A DNA stretch of 64,000 nt. It comes from UBA4738 sp002413305. GTDB taxonomy: Bacteria; Actinomycetota; UBA4738. The translations under genes were made by a program, and so were the position numbers. The notes under the pieces were generated by a model. That model was not told where the DNA came from and did not search any database. It was given only the letters and a program-made list of their open reading frames with translations. Location: assembly GCA_036847185.1 (NCBI GenBank), contig DAIUAM010000015.1, positions 4,845 through 68,844 on the forward strand, read 5' to 3'. The stretch's first letter is position 1. Every line of letters starts with the position of its first letter. Of this stretch, positions 15,638 through 25,251 are shown in pieces.

Positions 15638-18287
15638 CGAGCAGCTCGTCCAGGCGAGCCGGGATCGCGGCCAGCGCTTCGTCGAGGGCGGCCGCGTTCG
15701 GCCCTCCCGCCATGGCCAGGGTGTCCTTGCCGCCCACCCCCCCGCCGATGACCTTCGCGGCCCGCTCCAGGAGCCGTTTCGCGGTGACCGTGGCGAACAG
15801 GCCGCCGGTGACGGAGGCGACCAGGCGCGCGCCGCGCTCCCCCGCCGTGCCGAGGACCACCGCCCCCTTCTCGTTCCCGGAGCCGGAGAGCTTCGAAGCG
15901 ACCCGGGGGGCGAGCTCCCGGAGCGCGCTCTCGTCGAGGCCGTCCAGCCGTTCGACCACGAGCCGCACGCCCGTTCGCGCCTCGCGCGCCTTCGCCACGA
16001 GCTCGTCCACCAGCCCCGCCTGGTCCTGCCGCTTCAGGCGGCCCAGCTCGTTCTCGAGCGCCTTGATGCGCTGCATCGCGTGGCGGACCCGCTCGGGCGC
16101 CTGGGCGGGGTCGCCGGCCCCCACCACCTCGGTGATCTCCTCCAGCAGGCGCCGCTCCAGGTTCACGTGCTTCAGCGCGTCGGAGCCGGTGAGGGCCTCG
16201 ATGCGCCGGAATCCCGAGCCGATGCTCGCCTCCCCTAGCACGCGGAGCAGCGCGACCTCGCCGGTGTGGCGGACGTGCGTGCCACCGCACAGCTCGATCG
16301 AGTAGTCGCCCACCTCCACCACCCGGACCAGGTCGCCGTACTTCTCGCCGAACAGCGCCATCGCGCCCTGGCTCCGGGCGAAGTCGTACGTCGTCTCGTA
16401 GGCCCGGACGGGCTGGTCGTCCGCGAGATGCCGGTTGACCTGGTATTCGACCTCCTCCAGCTCGGAGCGCGGCACGGCCTCGTAGTGGCTGAAGTCGAAC
16501 CGCAGCCGGCCGGGGGCGACCAGCGAGCCGGCCTGCCGGGCGTGCTCGCCGAGGATCCTGCGCAGTGTGTGGTGCAGGACGTGCGTCCCGGTGTGCGATC
16601 GCGCGGTGGCCGCCCGCCGCTCGGCGTCCACCGACGACTCGGCGTCCTCGCCGGCCCGGACCTCACCGGACACCACGCGCCCCTCGTGCACGATCGTCCC
16701 GCCCGGCCCGGGACGGGTGCTTTCGACCTGCACGAGCCCTCCGGCCGTCCGGATGGTCCCGGCGTCGCCGACCTGCCCGCCGCCTTCGGCGTAGAACGGA
16801 GTCCGGTCCAGGACCAGTTGGACCTGTTGGCCCTCGCCGGCGACCTCCGCCAGCGTTCCGTCGACGACCAACCCGGTCAGGCGCCCCTCCGCGGTCAGCT
16901 CGGCGTAGCCGAGGAATTCGGTCGGTCCGGCACGCTGGGCGATGTCGCCGAGGACGCCTTCCGCCAGGTCGCCCTTCTTCGCCGCCGCCTGGCCTCGTCG
17001 CCGCTGCTCCTCCATCAGCCGCGCGAATCCGTCGGTGTCGATCCGCAGGCCCTCTTCGGCGGCCAGCTCCTGCATGAGCTGCTCCTGGAAGCCGAACGTG
17101 TCGTGCAGCCGGAAGACCGCCTCGCCCGACAGCGTGTCCGAACCTTCCTCCATGGCTTTGGCCACCTCCTGCTCGAAGAGGGTGATGCCCTGCCGGTAGG
17201 TCGCCCCGAACCGCTCCTCCTCCGACGACGCCACCTGCAGGACGAACGCCTCGTTCGACACGAGCTCGGGGTATGCCTCTCCCAGGATGCCGATGGTGGC
17301 TTGGACGAGCTCGGCCACGACCGGCTTGTCGACCCCGAGCTTGCGAGCGTGGGTCACCAGGCGTCGAAGCATCCGCCGGAGCACGTAGCCGCGGCCCTCG
17401 TTCGACGGGAGGACCCCGTCGGCCATGAGGAACGTGGTCGCCCGCCCGTGCTCGGCGATGATCCGAAGGCTCACGTCGGTCTTGTCGTCCCGGCCGTACC
17501 GGTGGCCCGAGAGGCGTTCGGCCACCTCGACAAGCGGGGCCATCAGGTCGGTCTCGAAGACAGAGTCCCGCTCCTGCAGGACCATGGCCACCCGCTCAAG
17601 GCTCGAACCGGTGTCGATGTTCTTGCTGGGCAGGGGGCGCTGGATAACGGCGTCGGCGTCGCATTCGTCCTGCATGAACACCAGGTTCCAGATCTCGCAG
17701 AACCGGCTCTCGTCGACGTCCGGTCCGCCCTCGGGGCCGTACTTCGGGCCGCGGTCGACGAAGATCTCGCTGCACGGGCCGCAGGGGCCGGGCACGTGCA
17801 TCCACCAGAAGTTCGCCGGTTCGCCCTGCTCGTCGAACCGGCCGCGGCGGACGATCCGTTCGGCCTTGATCCCCACCCGGTCGCGCCAGATGTCGGCCGC
17901 CTCGTCGTCCTCGTGCAGGACTGTCACCCACAGCCGGTCGCGATCGATGCCGTACCCCTCGGTGACCAGCTCGTACGCCCAGGCGCAGGCGTCCTCCTTG
18001 AAGTATTCGCCGAAGCTGAAGTTGCCGAGCATCTCGAAGAACGTCAGGTGGCGAGAGGTGTGCCCGACGTTCTCGATGTCGGAGGCACGGAAGACCTTCT
18101 GCGAGCTCACCGCCCGCGGGGAGGGCGGCTCCTCCACGCCCAGGAAGTACGGCTTGAACTGGTTCATGCCGGCGTTGGTGAGCAGCAGCGTGGGGTCGTT
18201 CGGGATCAAGCTCGAGCTGGGCACGATGCGGTGCGCGCGCTCCTCGAAGAAGCGCAGGAACAGCTGCCGGATCTCGTTGCCTCGCAT
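15630..18287 (-). CDS. alaS: Alanyl-tRNA synthetase
   Basis: The 885-aa enzyme charges tRNA-Ala in the cytosol. The class II core begins EIRQLFLRFFEERAHRIVPSSSL and includes the motif RHLTFFEMLGNFSFGEYFKE. The editing domain has the metal-binding HTGTHVLHH and downstream CGGTHVRHTG, which clear mis-acylated Ser/Gly-tRNA. The C-Ala domain ends with GGGVGGKDTLAMAGG. Length is normal. ATG 18287 is chosen because the family starts just there (MRGNEIRQ) and a TAGACT hexamer lies 7 nt upstream. Confidence 0.97.
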   Translation of the reverse strand: MRGNEIRQLFLRFFEERAHRIVPSSSLIPNDPTLLLTNAGMNQFKPYFLGVEEPPSPRAVSSQKVFRASDIENVGHTSRHLTFFEMLGNFSFGEYFKEDACAWAYELVTEGYGIDRDRLWVTVLHEDDEAADIWRDRVGIKAERIVRRGRFDEQGEPANFWWMHVPGPCGPCSEIFVDRGPKYGPEGGPDVDESRFCEIWNLVFMQDECDADAVIQRPLPSKNIDTGSSLERVAMVLQERDSVFETDLMAPLVEVAERLSGHRYGRDDKTDVSLRIIAEHGRATTFLMADGVLPSNEGRGYVLRRMLRRLVTHARKLGVDKPVVAELVQATIGILGEAYPELVSNEAFVLQVASSEEERFGATYRQGITLFEQEVAKAMEEGSDTLSGEAVFRLHDTFGFQEQLMQELAAEEGLRIDTDGFARLMEEQRRRGQAAAKKGDLAEGVLGDIAQRAGPTEFLGYAELTAEGRLTGLVVDGTLAEVAGEGQQVQLVLDRTPFYAEGGGQVGDAGTIRTAGGLVQVESTRPGPGGTIVHEGRVVSGEVRAGEDAESSVDAERRAATARSHTGTHVLHHTLRRILGEHARQAGSLVAPGRLRFDFSHYEAVPRSELEEVEYQVNRHLADDQPVRAYETTYDFARSQGAMALFGEKYGDLVRVVEVGDYSIELCGGTHVRHTGEVALLRVLGEASIGSGFRRIEALTGSDALKHVNLERRLLEEITEVVGAGDPAQAPERVRHAMQRIKALENELGRLKRQDQAGLVDELVAKAREARTGVRLVVERLDGLDESALRELAPRVASKLSGSGNEKGAVVLGTAGERGARLVASVTGGLFATVTAKRLLERAAKVIGGGVGGKDTLAMAGGPNAAALDEALAAIPARLDELLGA

Positions 18288-18294
18288 GCGGCTT

Positions 18295-18300
18295 AGTCTA
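18295..18300 (-). promoter_or_regulatory. -10 element TAGACT of alaS (leaderless)
   Basis: TANNNT hexamer 7 nt before the alaS ATG, with no ribosome binding site in between. Confidence 0.5.
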
Positions 18301-18318
18301 CCGAGGAGCCCGAGCCGC

Positions 18319-19659
18319 TCAGCCGACCAGGTCCCTCGCCACGATCTCCCAGAACTCCGTGGCCAGGCGGAGCGATTCGACGTCGATGCGTTCGTCGTCC
18401 CCATGGAACATCGAAGCGAAGTCGGAGAAGCTCATGCGGTCGCTGAACATGCCCGCGCCGTAGGCGACCATCCCCTTGCGCCGGAAGAACCGGGCGTCGG
18501 TCGCACCCACGATGAGGAACGGGATCGTGGTCGTCCCCGGGGCGAGCGCTTCGGTGGCCGTGCGGATCGAATCCCACAGCGGCGTGTCGATCGGCGAGGC
18601 GGTGGCCTCGTCGTCGGACAGGCCGCTGAACTCCACCTCGCCGGCCAGGTCGCCCAGCGCCTCGTCCAGCTGGCGCCGGACGTCCTCCTGCCGCTGGCCT
18701 GGCAACGTGCGGACGTCGATCTGCAGGTCGACGGTGTCCGGGATGATGTTCGTCTTGACGCCGCCGTGGAGGATGGTCGGCGCGAAGGTCGTGTGCGTGC
18801 ATGCCTGCACCATGCGGGCCATCCCCACATCCGGTGACGAAGCGGCGAATCCGCGGACTCCCGCCGGGTCCAGCAGGATGGCCGCCATCTCGGCGGGGAG
18901 GTCCGCCTGTTCCACGAACCGCCGCCACACCTCGTGGATCTCGGTCCGGGGCTGGTACGCGGCGATGCGGCGGACCACTTCGGCCGCCTTGACCAGCGCA
19001 TTGTCGGTCCGGAAGGGCATCGAACCGTGCCCCGGCGTCCCTTTGACCCGGATGGAGCACCAGTACGCGCCCTTCTCCCCCACCATGACGGGCAGCTTCG
19101 GGCCACTCTGCGAGGGGAGGGGCATCCGCATCCCACCCATCTCGGTGACCACGAAGTCGGCCAGGACGGCGTCGGGTTCGTGCTCGGTGAGCCAGCTCGC
19201 GCCGTACGTGCCCAGGGCCTCCTCGTCGGCCACGGCGAGGTACGTGAGCGTCCCCCTCGGACGCCAGCCCTCCGCGGCCAGCTTGCGGAAGGCGACCGCC
19301 ATCGACGCGGTCTGGTTCAGCATGTCGACCGCACCGCGCCCCCACACCACGCCGTCCACGAGCTCGCCGGCGAAGGGATCGCGGTGCCACCCGTCGGGGT
19401 TCACCGGGACCACGTCCGTGTGGCCCATCAACAGCAGAGACGGCGCGTGTGGGTCGCTGCCCTCGATCCTCGCCACCAGGCTTCCCCGGCCGGGTCGGGG
19501 CTCGAAGCGCTCGAGGTACGCGCCCGAGCCTTCCAGGTAGGTCGCCAGGAGGTCGACGCTTCGAACTTCTCCCCCCGAGTCCTGGGTGCCGTCGTTGACG
19601 CAGGCGTTGCGGATCAGGTGCTGGAGGAGGTCGGTGACCTCGGCGGCCCGGTCCGTCAT
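18319..19659 (-). CDS. M20 family zinc peptidase (dipeptidase / acylase-like)
   Basis: The 446-aa protein has the M20 zinc site: GHTDVVPV (H80, D82), WGRGAVDML (bridging D112), and ADEE (E146 catalytic, E147 ligand), then the dimerisation lid (GTPGHGSMPF). M20 members cleave dipeptides or N-acyl amino acids; the exact substrate cannot be read from sequence. It sits downstream of a small helical protein whose stop overlaps its start (ATGA). Confidence 0.85.
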   Translation of the reverse strand: MTDRAAEVTDLLQHLIRNACVNDGTQDSGGEVRSVDLLATYLEGSGAYLERFEPRPGRGSLVARIEGSDPHAPSLLLMGHTDVVPVNPDGWHRDPFAGELVDGVVWGRGAVDMLNQTASMAVAFRKLAAEGWRPRGTLTYLAVADEEALGTYGASWLTEHEPDAVLADFVVTEMGGMRMPLPSQSGPKLPVMVGEKGAYWCSIRVKGTPGHGSMPFRTDNALVKAAEVVRRIAAYQPRTEIHEVWRRFVEQADLPAEMAAILLDPAGVRGFAASSPDVGMARMVQACTHTTFAPTILHGGVKTNIIPDTVDLQIDVRTLPGQRQEDVRRQLDEALGDLAGEVEFSGLSDDEATASPIDTPLWDSIRTATEALAPGTTTIPFLIVGATDARFFRRKGMVAYGAGMFSDRMSFSDFASMFHGDDERIDVESLRLATEFWEIVARDLVG

Positions 19660-19895
19660 CGGCCGGCGCGATCCAGGGAGCTCCGGATCTCCTGCTCCTT
19701 CTGGTCGGCCCCCCGCCGGAACTCCTTCATCGCCTCACCCAGGAGCTGCATGGCGTCGCGGCCGGTCCCCGCGGCCTGCCGGGCGATGTTGGCCGGCGCC
19801 ATCCGTTCGGCCTGTTCGCGCATCCAGCGGGTGAAGGCAAGCGCGCCGGTCACGCCGGCACCGAGCCCGACGCCGAGCCAGAACAACCGTCGCAT
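19656..19895 (-). CDS. Small membrane-anchored protein, unknown function
   Basis: The 79-aa protein has an N-terminal membrane helix (LFWLGVGLGAGVTGALAF) and then a charged amphipathic region (MAPANIARQAAGTGRDAMQLLGEAMKEFRRGADQ). Similar small proteins follow the DUF948 gene upstream of alaS in many actinobacteria. The ATG at 19895 lies just after the DUF948 stop, and its own stop overlaps the peptidase start. No function is known to me. Confidence 0.65.
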   Translation of the reverse strand: MRRLFWLGVGLGAGVTGALAFTRWMREQAERMAPANIARQAAGTGRDAMQLLGEAMKEFRRGADQKEQEIRSSLDRAGR

Positions 19896-19900
19896 CGGCG

Positions 19901-20275
19901 CTACTTGTCCTTGCGCAGCCGGCGGTACGCGCGGGACAGCCCGGCGCCCACCGCCACCACCTTGATCAGCGGGCTGGACACCGTCTGTTCGACGATCGCC
20001 GAGAGCCGTTCGGCGCTCTGGGCGATGCGACCCGCCGACTCCATCAGCCCGTCCACCCGTTCGAGCTCCTTGTTGACCGAACGGACGGTGGTGGTGACCT
20101 CGGACAGCAGCGGGACCGTCTCCTGCCGGACGCTCTCGATGATCATACGGGTGGCCTCCAGCAAACGGACCAGCGTCAGCGACACCCCGACCAGCACCAC
20201 GGCGAAGAAGAAGGCGAAGGCCGCCCAGCTCACACCGGCAACTGCACCACCCCATGAAGCCAGCAATCCGGTCAC
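19901..20275 (-). CDS. DUF948-type membrane protein
   Basis: The 124-aa protein has one transmembrane helix (about 14-38) followed by a long predicted coiled coil with the DUF948 look (SVRQETVPLLSEVTTTVRSVNKELERVDGLMESAG). DUF948 genes lie near alaS in actinobacteria and firmicutes, but the role is unknown. The start is GTG 20275. The gene is directly upstream of the small membrane protein, so it is probably in the same transcript. Confidence 0.7.
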   Translation of the reverse strand: MTGLLASWGGAVAGVSWAAFAFFFAVVLVGVSLTLVRLLEATRMIIESVRQETVPLLSEVTTTVRSVNKELERVDGLMESAGRIAQSAERLSAIVEQTVSSPLIKVVAVGAGLSRAYRRLRKDK

Positions 20276-20327
20276 CCCGACTCCCTTCGCTCCGCACCAG
20301 GTTGTGTCGCCGAATCATACCCGGGGG

Positions 20328-21587
20328 TCAGTGCGGCTCGGAACCCGTCCCCGGCGCGTGGTGGTCGGCCTCCTCGCCCTGGTCGCTCGGTTCGTAGTAC
20401 CTCTGCCCTTCGAACCGCGCCGGCCGGTAGTCCTGTTCGACCCAGTGGCCCTCGTAGTCGTGCGGGTACTTGTATCCCTTCCCGTAGCCGTGCTTGCGGA
20501 GCGCCGGATGGCCGGGCTCGCGCAGGTGGAGCGGGACCGGATCGGCCGACGCGGCGTCCTTCGCGGCCTGGCCTATCGCTCGGATCACGCTGTTCGACTT
20601 CGGCGCCCGGGCCAGGTAGATCGCCGCCTCGGCAAGGTTCAGCCGGGCCTCCGGGAGTCCGACGTACTCGACCGCCTGGGCGGCCGCCACCGCGATCATG
20701 AGGGCCCGAGGGTCGGCCAGCCCGACGTCCTCGCTGGCGTGCACGACCATGCGCCGGGCGATGTAGCGCGGGTCCTCGCCGGCTTCGAGCATCCGGGCAA
20801 GCCAGAAGAGCGTGGCGTCGGGATCGGAACCCCGGAGGCTCTTGATGAACGCGGAGATCACGTCGTAATGCGCGTCGCCCTGCCGGTCGTACACGATGGC
20901 CTTCTTCTGAACGGCGTCCTCGGCCAGGGCCCGGTCGACCTCGGGGACCCCTTGGGCCTTCGCCGCCAGGACCGCGGCCTCCAGCCCGGTCAGCGCGATC
21001 CGCGCGTCCCCTCCGGCGATCGTGGCCAGGTGGTCCAGGGCGTCTTCGCTCACCCGGATCCCCTCGCCGGCCAGGCCCTGCACCGGGTCGGCCAGCGCGC
21101 GGTCCATCAGGATCCGGACGTCCTCGGAGGACAGCGGCTCCAGCCGGAGCAGGATGCACCGCGAGAGCAGGGGCGAAACCAGCGAGAAGTACGGGTTCTC
21201 GGTGGTCGCGCCGATCAGCGTGATCGTCCCTTCCTCGACCGCCGGCAGCAGCACGTCCTGCTGAGACTTGCTCCACCGGTGGACCTCGTCCACGAACAGG
21301 ATGGTCGGGATCAGCGAGTCCTTCGCCCGATCCATGACCTTGCGGGCGTCCGCCACCCCGGACGCCACCGCCGAGAGCTGGACGAAGTCGCCCCCCACCG
21401 CCTTCCCCAGCAGGTAGGCAAGCGTGGTCTTGCCGCACCCGGCCGGCCCCCACAGCAGCACCGACGGCACCCGGCCGGACTCGACCAGCGCGGTCAGCGG
21501 CTTCCCGGGCCCTAGCAGGTGCCGCTGACCGACCACGTCATCGAGCGATCGCGGGCGCATCCGGGTGGCGAGCGGCGCGTGGGCCAT
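20328..21587 (-). CDS. rarA: Replication-associated recombination protein A (MgsA/RarA AAA ATPase)
   Basis: The 419-aa clamp-loader-like ATPase has Walker A GPAGCGKTT (47-55), Walker B FVDEVHRWSKSQQD, sensor 1 GATTENPYFSL and the C-terminal tetramerisation region with HYDVISAFIKSLRGSDPDA. RarA acts at stalled replication forks. ATG 21587 has a TAGGCT hexamer 10 nt upstream and no Shine-Dalgarno site. The C-terminal motif HGYGKGYKYPHDYEGHWVEQDY is typical of the family. Confidence 0.95.
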   Translation of the reverse strand: MAHAPLATRMRPRSLDDVVGQRHLLGPGKPLTALVESGRVPSVLLWGPAGCGKTTLAYLLGKAVGGDFVQLSAVASGVADARKVMDRAKDSLIPTILFVDEVHRWSKSQQDVLLPAVEEGTITLIGATTENPYFSLVSPLLSRCILLRLEPLSSEDVRILMDRALADPVQGLAGEGIRVSEDALDHLATIAGGDARIALTGLEAAVLAAKAQGVPEVDRALAEDAVQKKAIVYDRQGDAHYDVISAFIKSLRGSDPDATLFWLARMLEAGEDPRYIARRMVVHASEDVGLADPRALMIAVAAAQAVEYVGLPEARLNLAEAAIYLARAPKSNSVIRAIGQAAKDAASADPVPLHLREPGHPALRKHGYGKGYKYPHDYEGHWVEQDYRPARFEGQRYYEPSDQGEEADHHAPGTGSEPH

Positions 21588-21597
21588 GGCGGAGGCC

Positions 21598-21603
21598 AGC
21601 CTA
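21598..21603 (-). promoter_or_regulatory. -10 element TAGGCT of rarA (leaderless)
   Basis: TANNNT hexamer 10 nt before the rarA ATG. Confidence 0.45.
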
Positions 21604-21638
21604 GCCGAAGGATCCTCCCCTGATGGAGCCGGGAGGGT

Positions 21639-23312
21639 CTACGAAGCCCGCGCGTCGGGGAGCAGCACCCGGAACGACGCTCCCCCGCCGTCGCGCTCTT
21701 GCACCCACGCCCGCCCTCCGTGCAGCTCGGCGAACCTTCGGACCAGCGAAAGGCCGATCCCGGTCCCGTCCTCGTGCGGCGACGAGCCGCGGCGGAACAG
21801 ACCGAAGATGTCCTCCCGGCTACCGAACGGCACGCCCTCCCCGGCGTCCTCCACGGCGACCAGTGCGCCCTCGTCCGTGCGTTCGACCCGGATCCACAGC
21901 TCGGTGCCGGCCAGGGTGTGCCGCATCGCGTTCGTCATGAGGTTGTCCACGATCCGCTCGACCTTCGAGGGATCCACCTCGGCCAGGAAGTGCTCGGCGT
22001 GCACGTGGACGGGGTGGCGTGCTGGAAGGTCCGACTCGGCCAGGAGGCGGCCCACCAGGTCGGCCAGGTCGGTGGGCTCCCGTCGAAGCTCCAGCGCCCC
22101 ACCCTCCAGACGCTGCAGGTCCAGGAGGTCCACGAGCATCCGGCCCAGCTTGCGGGCGTTCGCGCTGATCCTCCGAGTGAGCTGTTCGATCTGCTCTGGA
22201 CCGAGAGCACCGCCCTTGCGCTCCAGGGTCTGGGCCAGGGACACCATGGCGGCCAGCGGAGTCCGGAGGTCGTGGGAGACCGCCTGGAGGAACGTGTTCT
22301 TCAGCGCGTCGACCGCCTGCAGCTGGTGCACGGCCTCCCGTTCGCGCAGCAGGGCATCCTCCAGCTCCCGCTGGGCGCGGCTCCGTTCGACGACCCGCCC
22401 GAGCTGGGCCCCGACGTTCGTCATGACCTCCATGAACTGCTGGTCGGGCTCCGAGACGCCGGGTGCGAAGAACTCCAGCACGGCGGCCACCTCGGTCCCC
22501 ACCAGGACCGGGAAGGCGAAGGCCGAACGGATCCCGATCGCCGCCGCCTCCCGGGCCCGCGGGAACCCTCGGTTCCGCGGGATATCCGGAACGAACACGG
22601 CCTCGTGCGCGGCCAGTACCCGTCCAGGCAGGCCGTCATCCGCGGCGAACCGGACGCGTTCGGCGACGGGGACGAAGGCGTCGAACCGGGTGTCGGCGAT
22701 GTGCCAGACACCCGCCGAGGCCACTCCGGCCGGGGTCAGGACCACGGCGTGGCCGATGCACCAGCCGGTGTGCAGGCAGATGCGTTCCAGACAGATCCGG
22801 AAGGCTTCGTCGACGGTGACGGCGGTGTTCGCCGCGAGAGCCACCATCTCCAGCAGCTCGACCAGGGCACTCTTCTCAGCCAGCGCTCGTTCGATCTGCC
22901 GGCGTTCCGAGATGTCACGGATGATCCCGCCGAAGAACCGCCCCCCATCGGTCGTCCAGGTGGTGAGGGAGAGCTCCAGTGGGAACTCGGTGCCGTCCTT
23001 GCGGAGGCCGTGCAGCTCGAGGGTTCGCCCGATCACCCGGGCTTCCGCGGTGGTTCGGATCCGGCGGAGCCCGCGCTCATGCCGCGCTCGGTACCGCTCG
23101 GGCATCAGGAGGGGAAGAGGGCGGCCGATCACCTCGGCGGCCGGGTAGCCGAAGACGGCCTCCGCGCCCCGGTTCCACGAGATGATGCGGCCCGTGACGT
23201 CGGCCGAGATGATCGCATCCAGCGTGGACTCCGCGATGGAACGGAGCGGCATCTCTGAGCCGAGCAGGGCAGCTCGGGTCTCTGCGTCCCGCCGAACGGT
23301 CCCCGTGCTCAT
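21639..23312 (-). CDS. PAS-GAF sensor histidine kinase (orphan, probably cytosolic)
   Basis: The 557-aa kinase has a PAS domain (about 22-140, with DVTGRIISWNRGAEAVFGY), a GAF domain (about 155-305), a HisKA dimerisation domain with the phosphoacceptor in AVSHDLRTPL (H347) and a HATPase domain with N-box VDNLMTNAMRH and G boxes VEDAGEGVP and GTGIGLSLVRR. No membrane helix is visible. No response regulator is encoded next to it, so its partner is elsewhere. The start is ATG 23312 with a GGAAGGGG site. The sensed signal is unknown; GAF and PAS domains can bind small ligands or haem. Confidence 0.9.
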   Translation of the reverse strand: MSTGTVRRDAETRAALLGSEMPLRSIAESTLDAIISADVTGRIISWNRGAEAVFGYPAAEVIGRPLPLLMPERYRARHERGLRRIRTTAEARVIGRTLELHGLRKDGTEFPLELSLTTWTTDGGRFFGGIIRDISERRQIERALAEKSALVELLEMVALAANTAVTVDEAFRICLERICLHTGWCIGHAVVLTPAGVASAGVWHIADTRFDAFVPVAERVRFAADDGLPGRVLAAHEAVFVPDIPRNRGFPRAREAAAIGIRSAFAFPVLVGTEVAAVLEFFAPGVSEPDQQFMEVMTNVGAQLGRVVERSRAQRELEDALLREREAVHQLQAVDALKNTFLQAVSHDLRTPLAAMVSLAQTLERKGGALGPEQIEQLTRRISANARKLGRMLVDLLDLQRLEGGALELRREPTDLADLVGRLLAESDLPARHPVHVHAEHFLAEVDPSKVERIVDNLMTNAMRHTLAGTELWIRVERTDEGALVAVEDAGEGVPFGSREDIFGLFRRGSSPHEDGTGIGLSLVRRFAELHGGRAWVQERDGGGASFRVLLPDARAS

Positions 23313-23454
23313 GCCCCTTCCGGTCCCCCCAAGATCCGGGGCGGCGGGCTCGGGCGCGGACCGTTCCGAACCCGGCGCCTGCGGGTCCCATGGTATCCCT
23401 GAGGGCTGGCCCGAATCAACTAGTAATTCTGGGCTACTGGCAGACGGCCGGCAG

Positions 23455-25251
23455 TCAGGGCGAGCGGTCAGATCCGGGCTTGGGCGACTCGGGTGCGAAG
23501 CGCATCGCGAGCTGCCGCAGCTGCTCGGACGACGGTTCGCTCGGCGCTCCGGTGAGTGGCTCGATCCCGCTGCCGGTCTTGGGGAACGCGATCACGTCGC
23601 GGATGTTGTCCCGGCCGGCCAGGAGCATCACCACGCGATCCAGGCCGAAGGCGAACCCGCCGTGAGGGGGGACCCCATACCGGAACGCCCGGAGCATGTG
23701 CCCGAACTTCTCTTCGGCGTCCTCCCGGGAGATACCCAGCTGGTCGAAGACCCGGCTCTGCAGTTCGGGCCGATGGATGCGGATGCTGCCGCTGCCCAGC
23801 TCGTAGCCGTTCAGCACCACGTCGTAGGCGCGGGCCTTCGCGGTCTGCGGATCGATGTCGTCGGTGACCGGGCTGGTGAAGGGATGGTGGGTGGCCACCC
23901 ATCTCCCCTCGTCCTCGCTCCAATCGAACATCGGGAACTCGGTGACCCACAGGAAGTTCCACCGGCCCTCAGGGATCAGGTCCAGCCGGGCGGCCATCAG
24001 CCGCCGTAGTCCGTCGAGCGCCACGTTCACCCGGTCCGCCTTGTCGGCCACGATGAGGACGAGGTCGCCTTCGCCCGCCTGGGTGGCCGCCGCCACCGCC
24101 CTGAGCTCGTCCGGGGAGAGGTGGGCGATCACGGGCGATCTGACGTCCGATCGGTGGTAGGCGATCCACACCAGGCCGGCCGCCCCGCGCGCCCTGGCCT
24201 CCTGGACGAGGTCGTCGAGGTCCTTCCGCGGCCACCCGGCGGCACCCGGTGCCGCGAACCCCTTCACGATGCCGCCGCCTTCGACCACGTTCGCGAAGGC
24301 CCGGAACCCGCTGCCCCGGAACGCCTCGCTGAGGTCGACCAGCTCCATGCCGTAGCGCAGGTCCGGCTTGTCCGAACCGTATCGGCGCATGGCCTCCTCG
24401 AAGGTCAGGCGCGGGAACGGGATGGGAACCTCCACGTCCAGCATCTCTTTCCACAGCCGCGCAAACATCCCCTCCAGCACCTCGAAGACGTCTTCCTCGG
24501 TGGCGAAGGACATCTCCATGTCGAGCTGCGTGAACTCCCAGTGCCGGTCGGCCCGGAGGTCCTCATCCCGGAAGCACCGCACGAGCTGGTAGTAGCGGTC
24601 GAACCCGGCCACCATCAGGAGCTGCTTGAACTGCTGGGGCGACTGCGGAAGCGCGTAGACCCTCCCCTGTTGCAACCGGGACGGCACCAGGAAGTCCCGG
24701 GCGCCCTCGGGGGTGGACTTGGTGAGCATGGGGGTCTCCACGTCCACGAACCCGCGCTCATCGAAGTAGCGCCGGATCGACCCGAACACCGCGTGCCGAA
24801 GCCGGAATACCTCCGTCATCTCGGGCCGGCGGAGGTCCAGGTACCGGTAGGTCAGTCGGAGGACCTCGTCGACGTCGACGCCGTCCTCCACAGGGAACGG
24901 TGGCGTGTCGGACTCCGACAGCAGCTCGATGGTCTCCGCGGCCACCTCCACCTCGCCGGTGGCGACGTTCGGGTTCTCGTTGCCTTCCGGCCGCCGACGA
25001 ACCGTCCCCGTGACCCGGACCACCGATTCGGACTTCGCGTCGGAGGCGACCCGGTGGGCATCGGGCGCGTCGTGCGGGTGCGCCACCACCTGGACCGCGC
25101 CTTCGCGGTCCCGGAGGTCGACGAACACCACGCCGCCGTGGTCGCGCTTCCGACCCACCCACCCGGCCAGCACGACCCGGCCGCCCGCGTCGGAGACGCG
25201 GAGCGACCCGCACATGTGCGTGCGTCCACCGGCCAGCCGCTCCCCACTCAC
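23455..25251 (-). CDS. aspS: Aspartyl-tRNA synthetase
   Basis: The 598-aa bacterial-type AspRS has an N-terminal OB anticodon-binding domain (RVSDAGGRVVLAGWVGRKRDHGG), class II motif 2 with CFRDEDLRADRHWEFTQLDMEM, a GAD insertion domain (about 290-410) and motif 3 GFAFGLDRVVMLL. Many actinobacteria use a non-discriminating AspRS that also makes Asp-tRNA-Asn for GatCAB; that cannot be decided here. GTG 25251 overlaps the hisS stop and leads into RTHMCGSLR. It follows hisS in one operon. Confidence 0.97.
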   Translation of the reverse strand: MSGERLAGGRTHMCGSLRVSDAGGRVVLAGWVGRKRDHGGVVFVDLRDREGAVQVVAHPHDAPDAHRVASDAKSESVVRVTGTVRRRPEGNENPNVATGEVEVAAETIELLSESDTPPFPVEDGVDVDEVLRLTYRYLDLRRPEMTEVFRLRHAVFGSIRRYFDERGFVDVETPMLTKSTPEGARDFLVPSRLQQGRVYALPQSPQQFKQLLMVAGFDRYYQLVRCFRDEDLRADRHWEFTQLDMEMSFATEEDVFEVLEGMFARLWKEMLDVEVPIPFPRLTFEEAMRRYGSDKPDLRYGMELVDLSEAFRGSGFRAFANVVEGGGIVKGFAAPGAAGWPRKDLDDLVQEARARGAAGLVWIAYHRSDVRSPVIAHLSPDELRAVAAATQAGEGDLVLIVADKADRVNVALDGLRRLMAARLDLIPEGRWNFLWVTEFPMFDWSEDEGRWVATHHPFTSPVTDDIDPQTAKARAYDVVLNGYELGSGSIRIHRPELQSRVFDQLGISREDAEEKFGHMLRAFRYGVPPHGGFAFGLDRVVMLLAGRDNIRDVIAFPKTGSGIEPLTGAPSEPSSEQLRQLAMRFAPESPKPGSDRSP

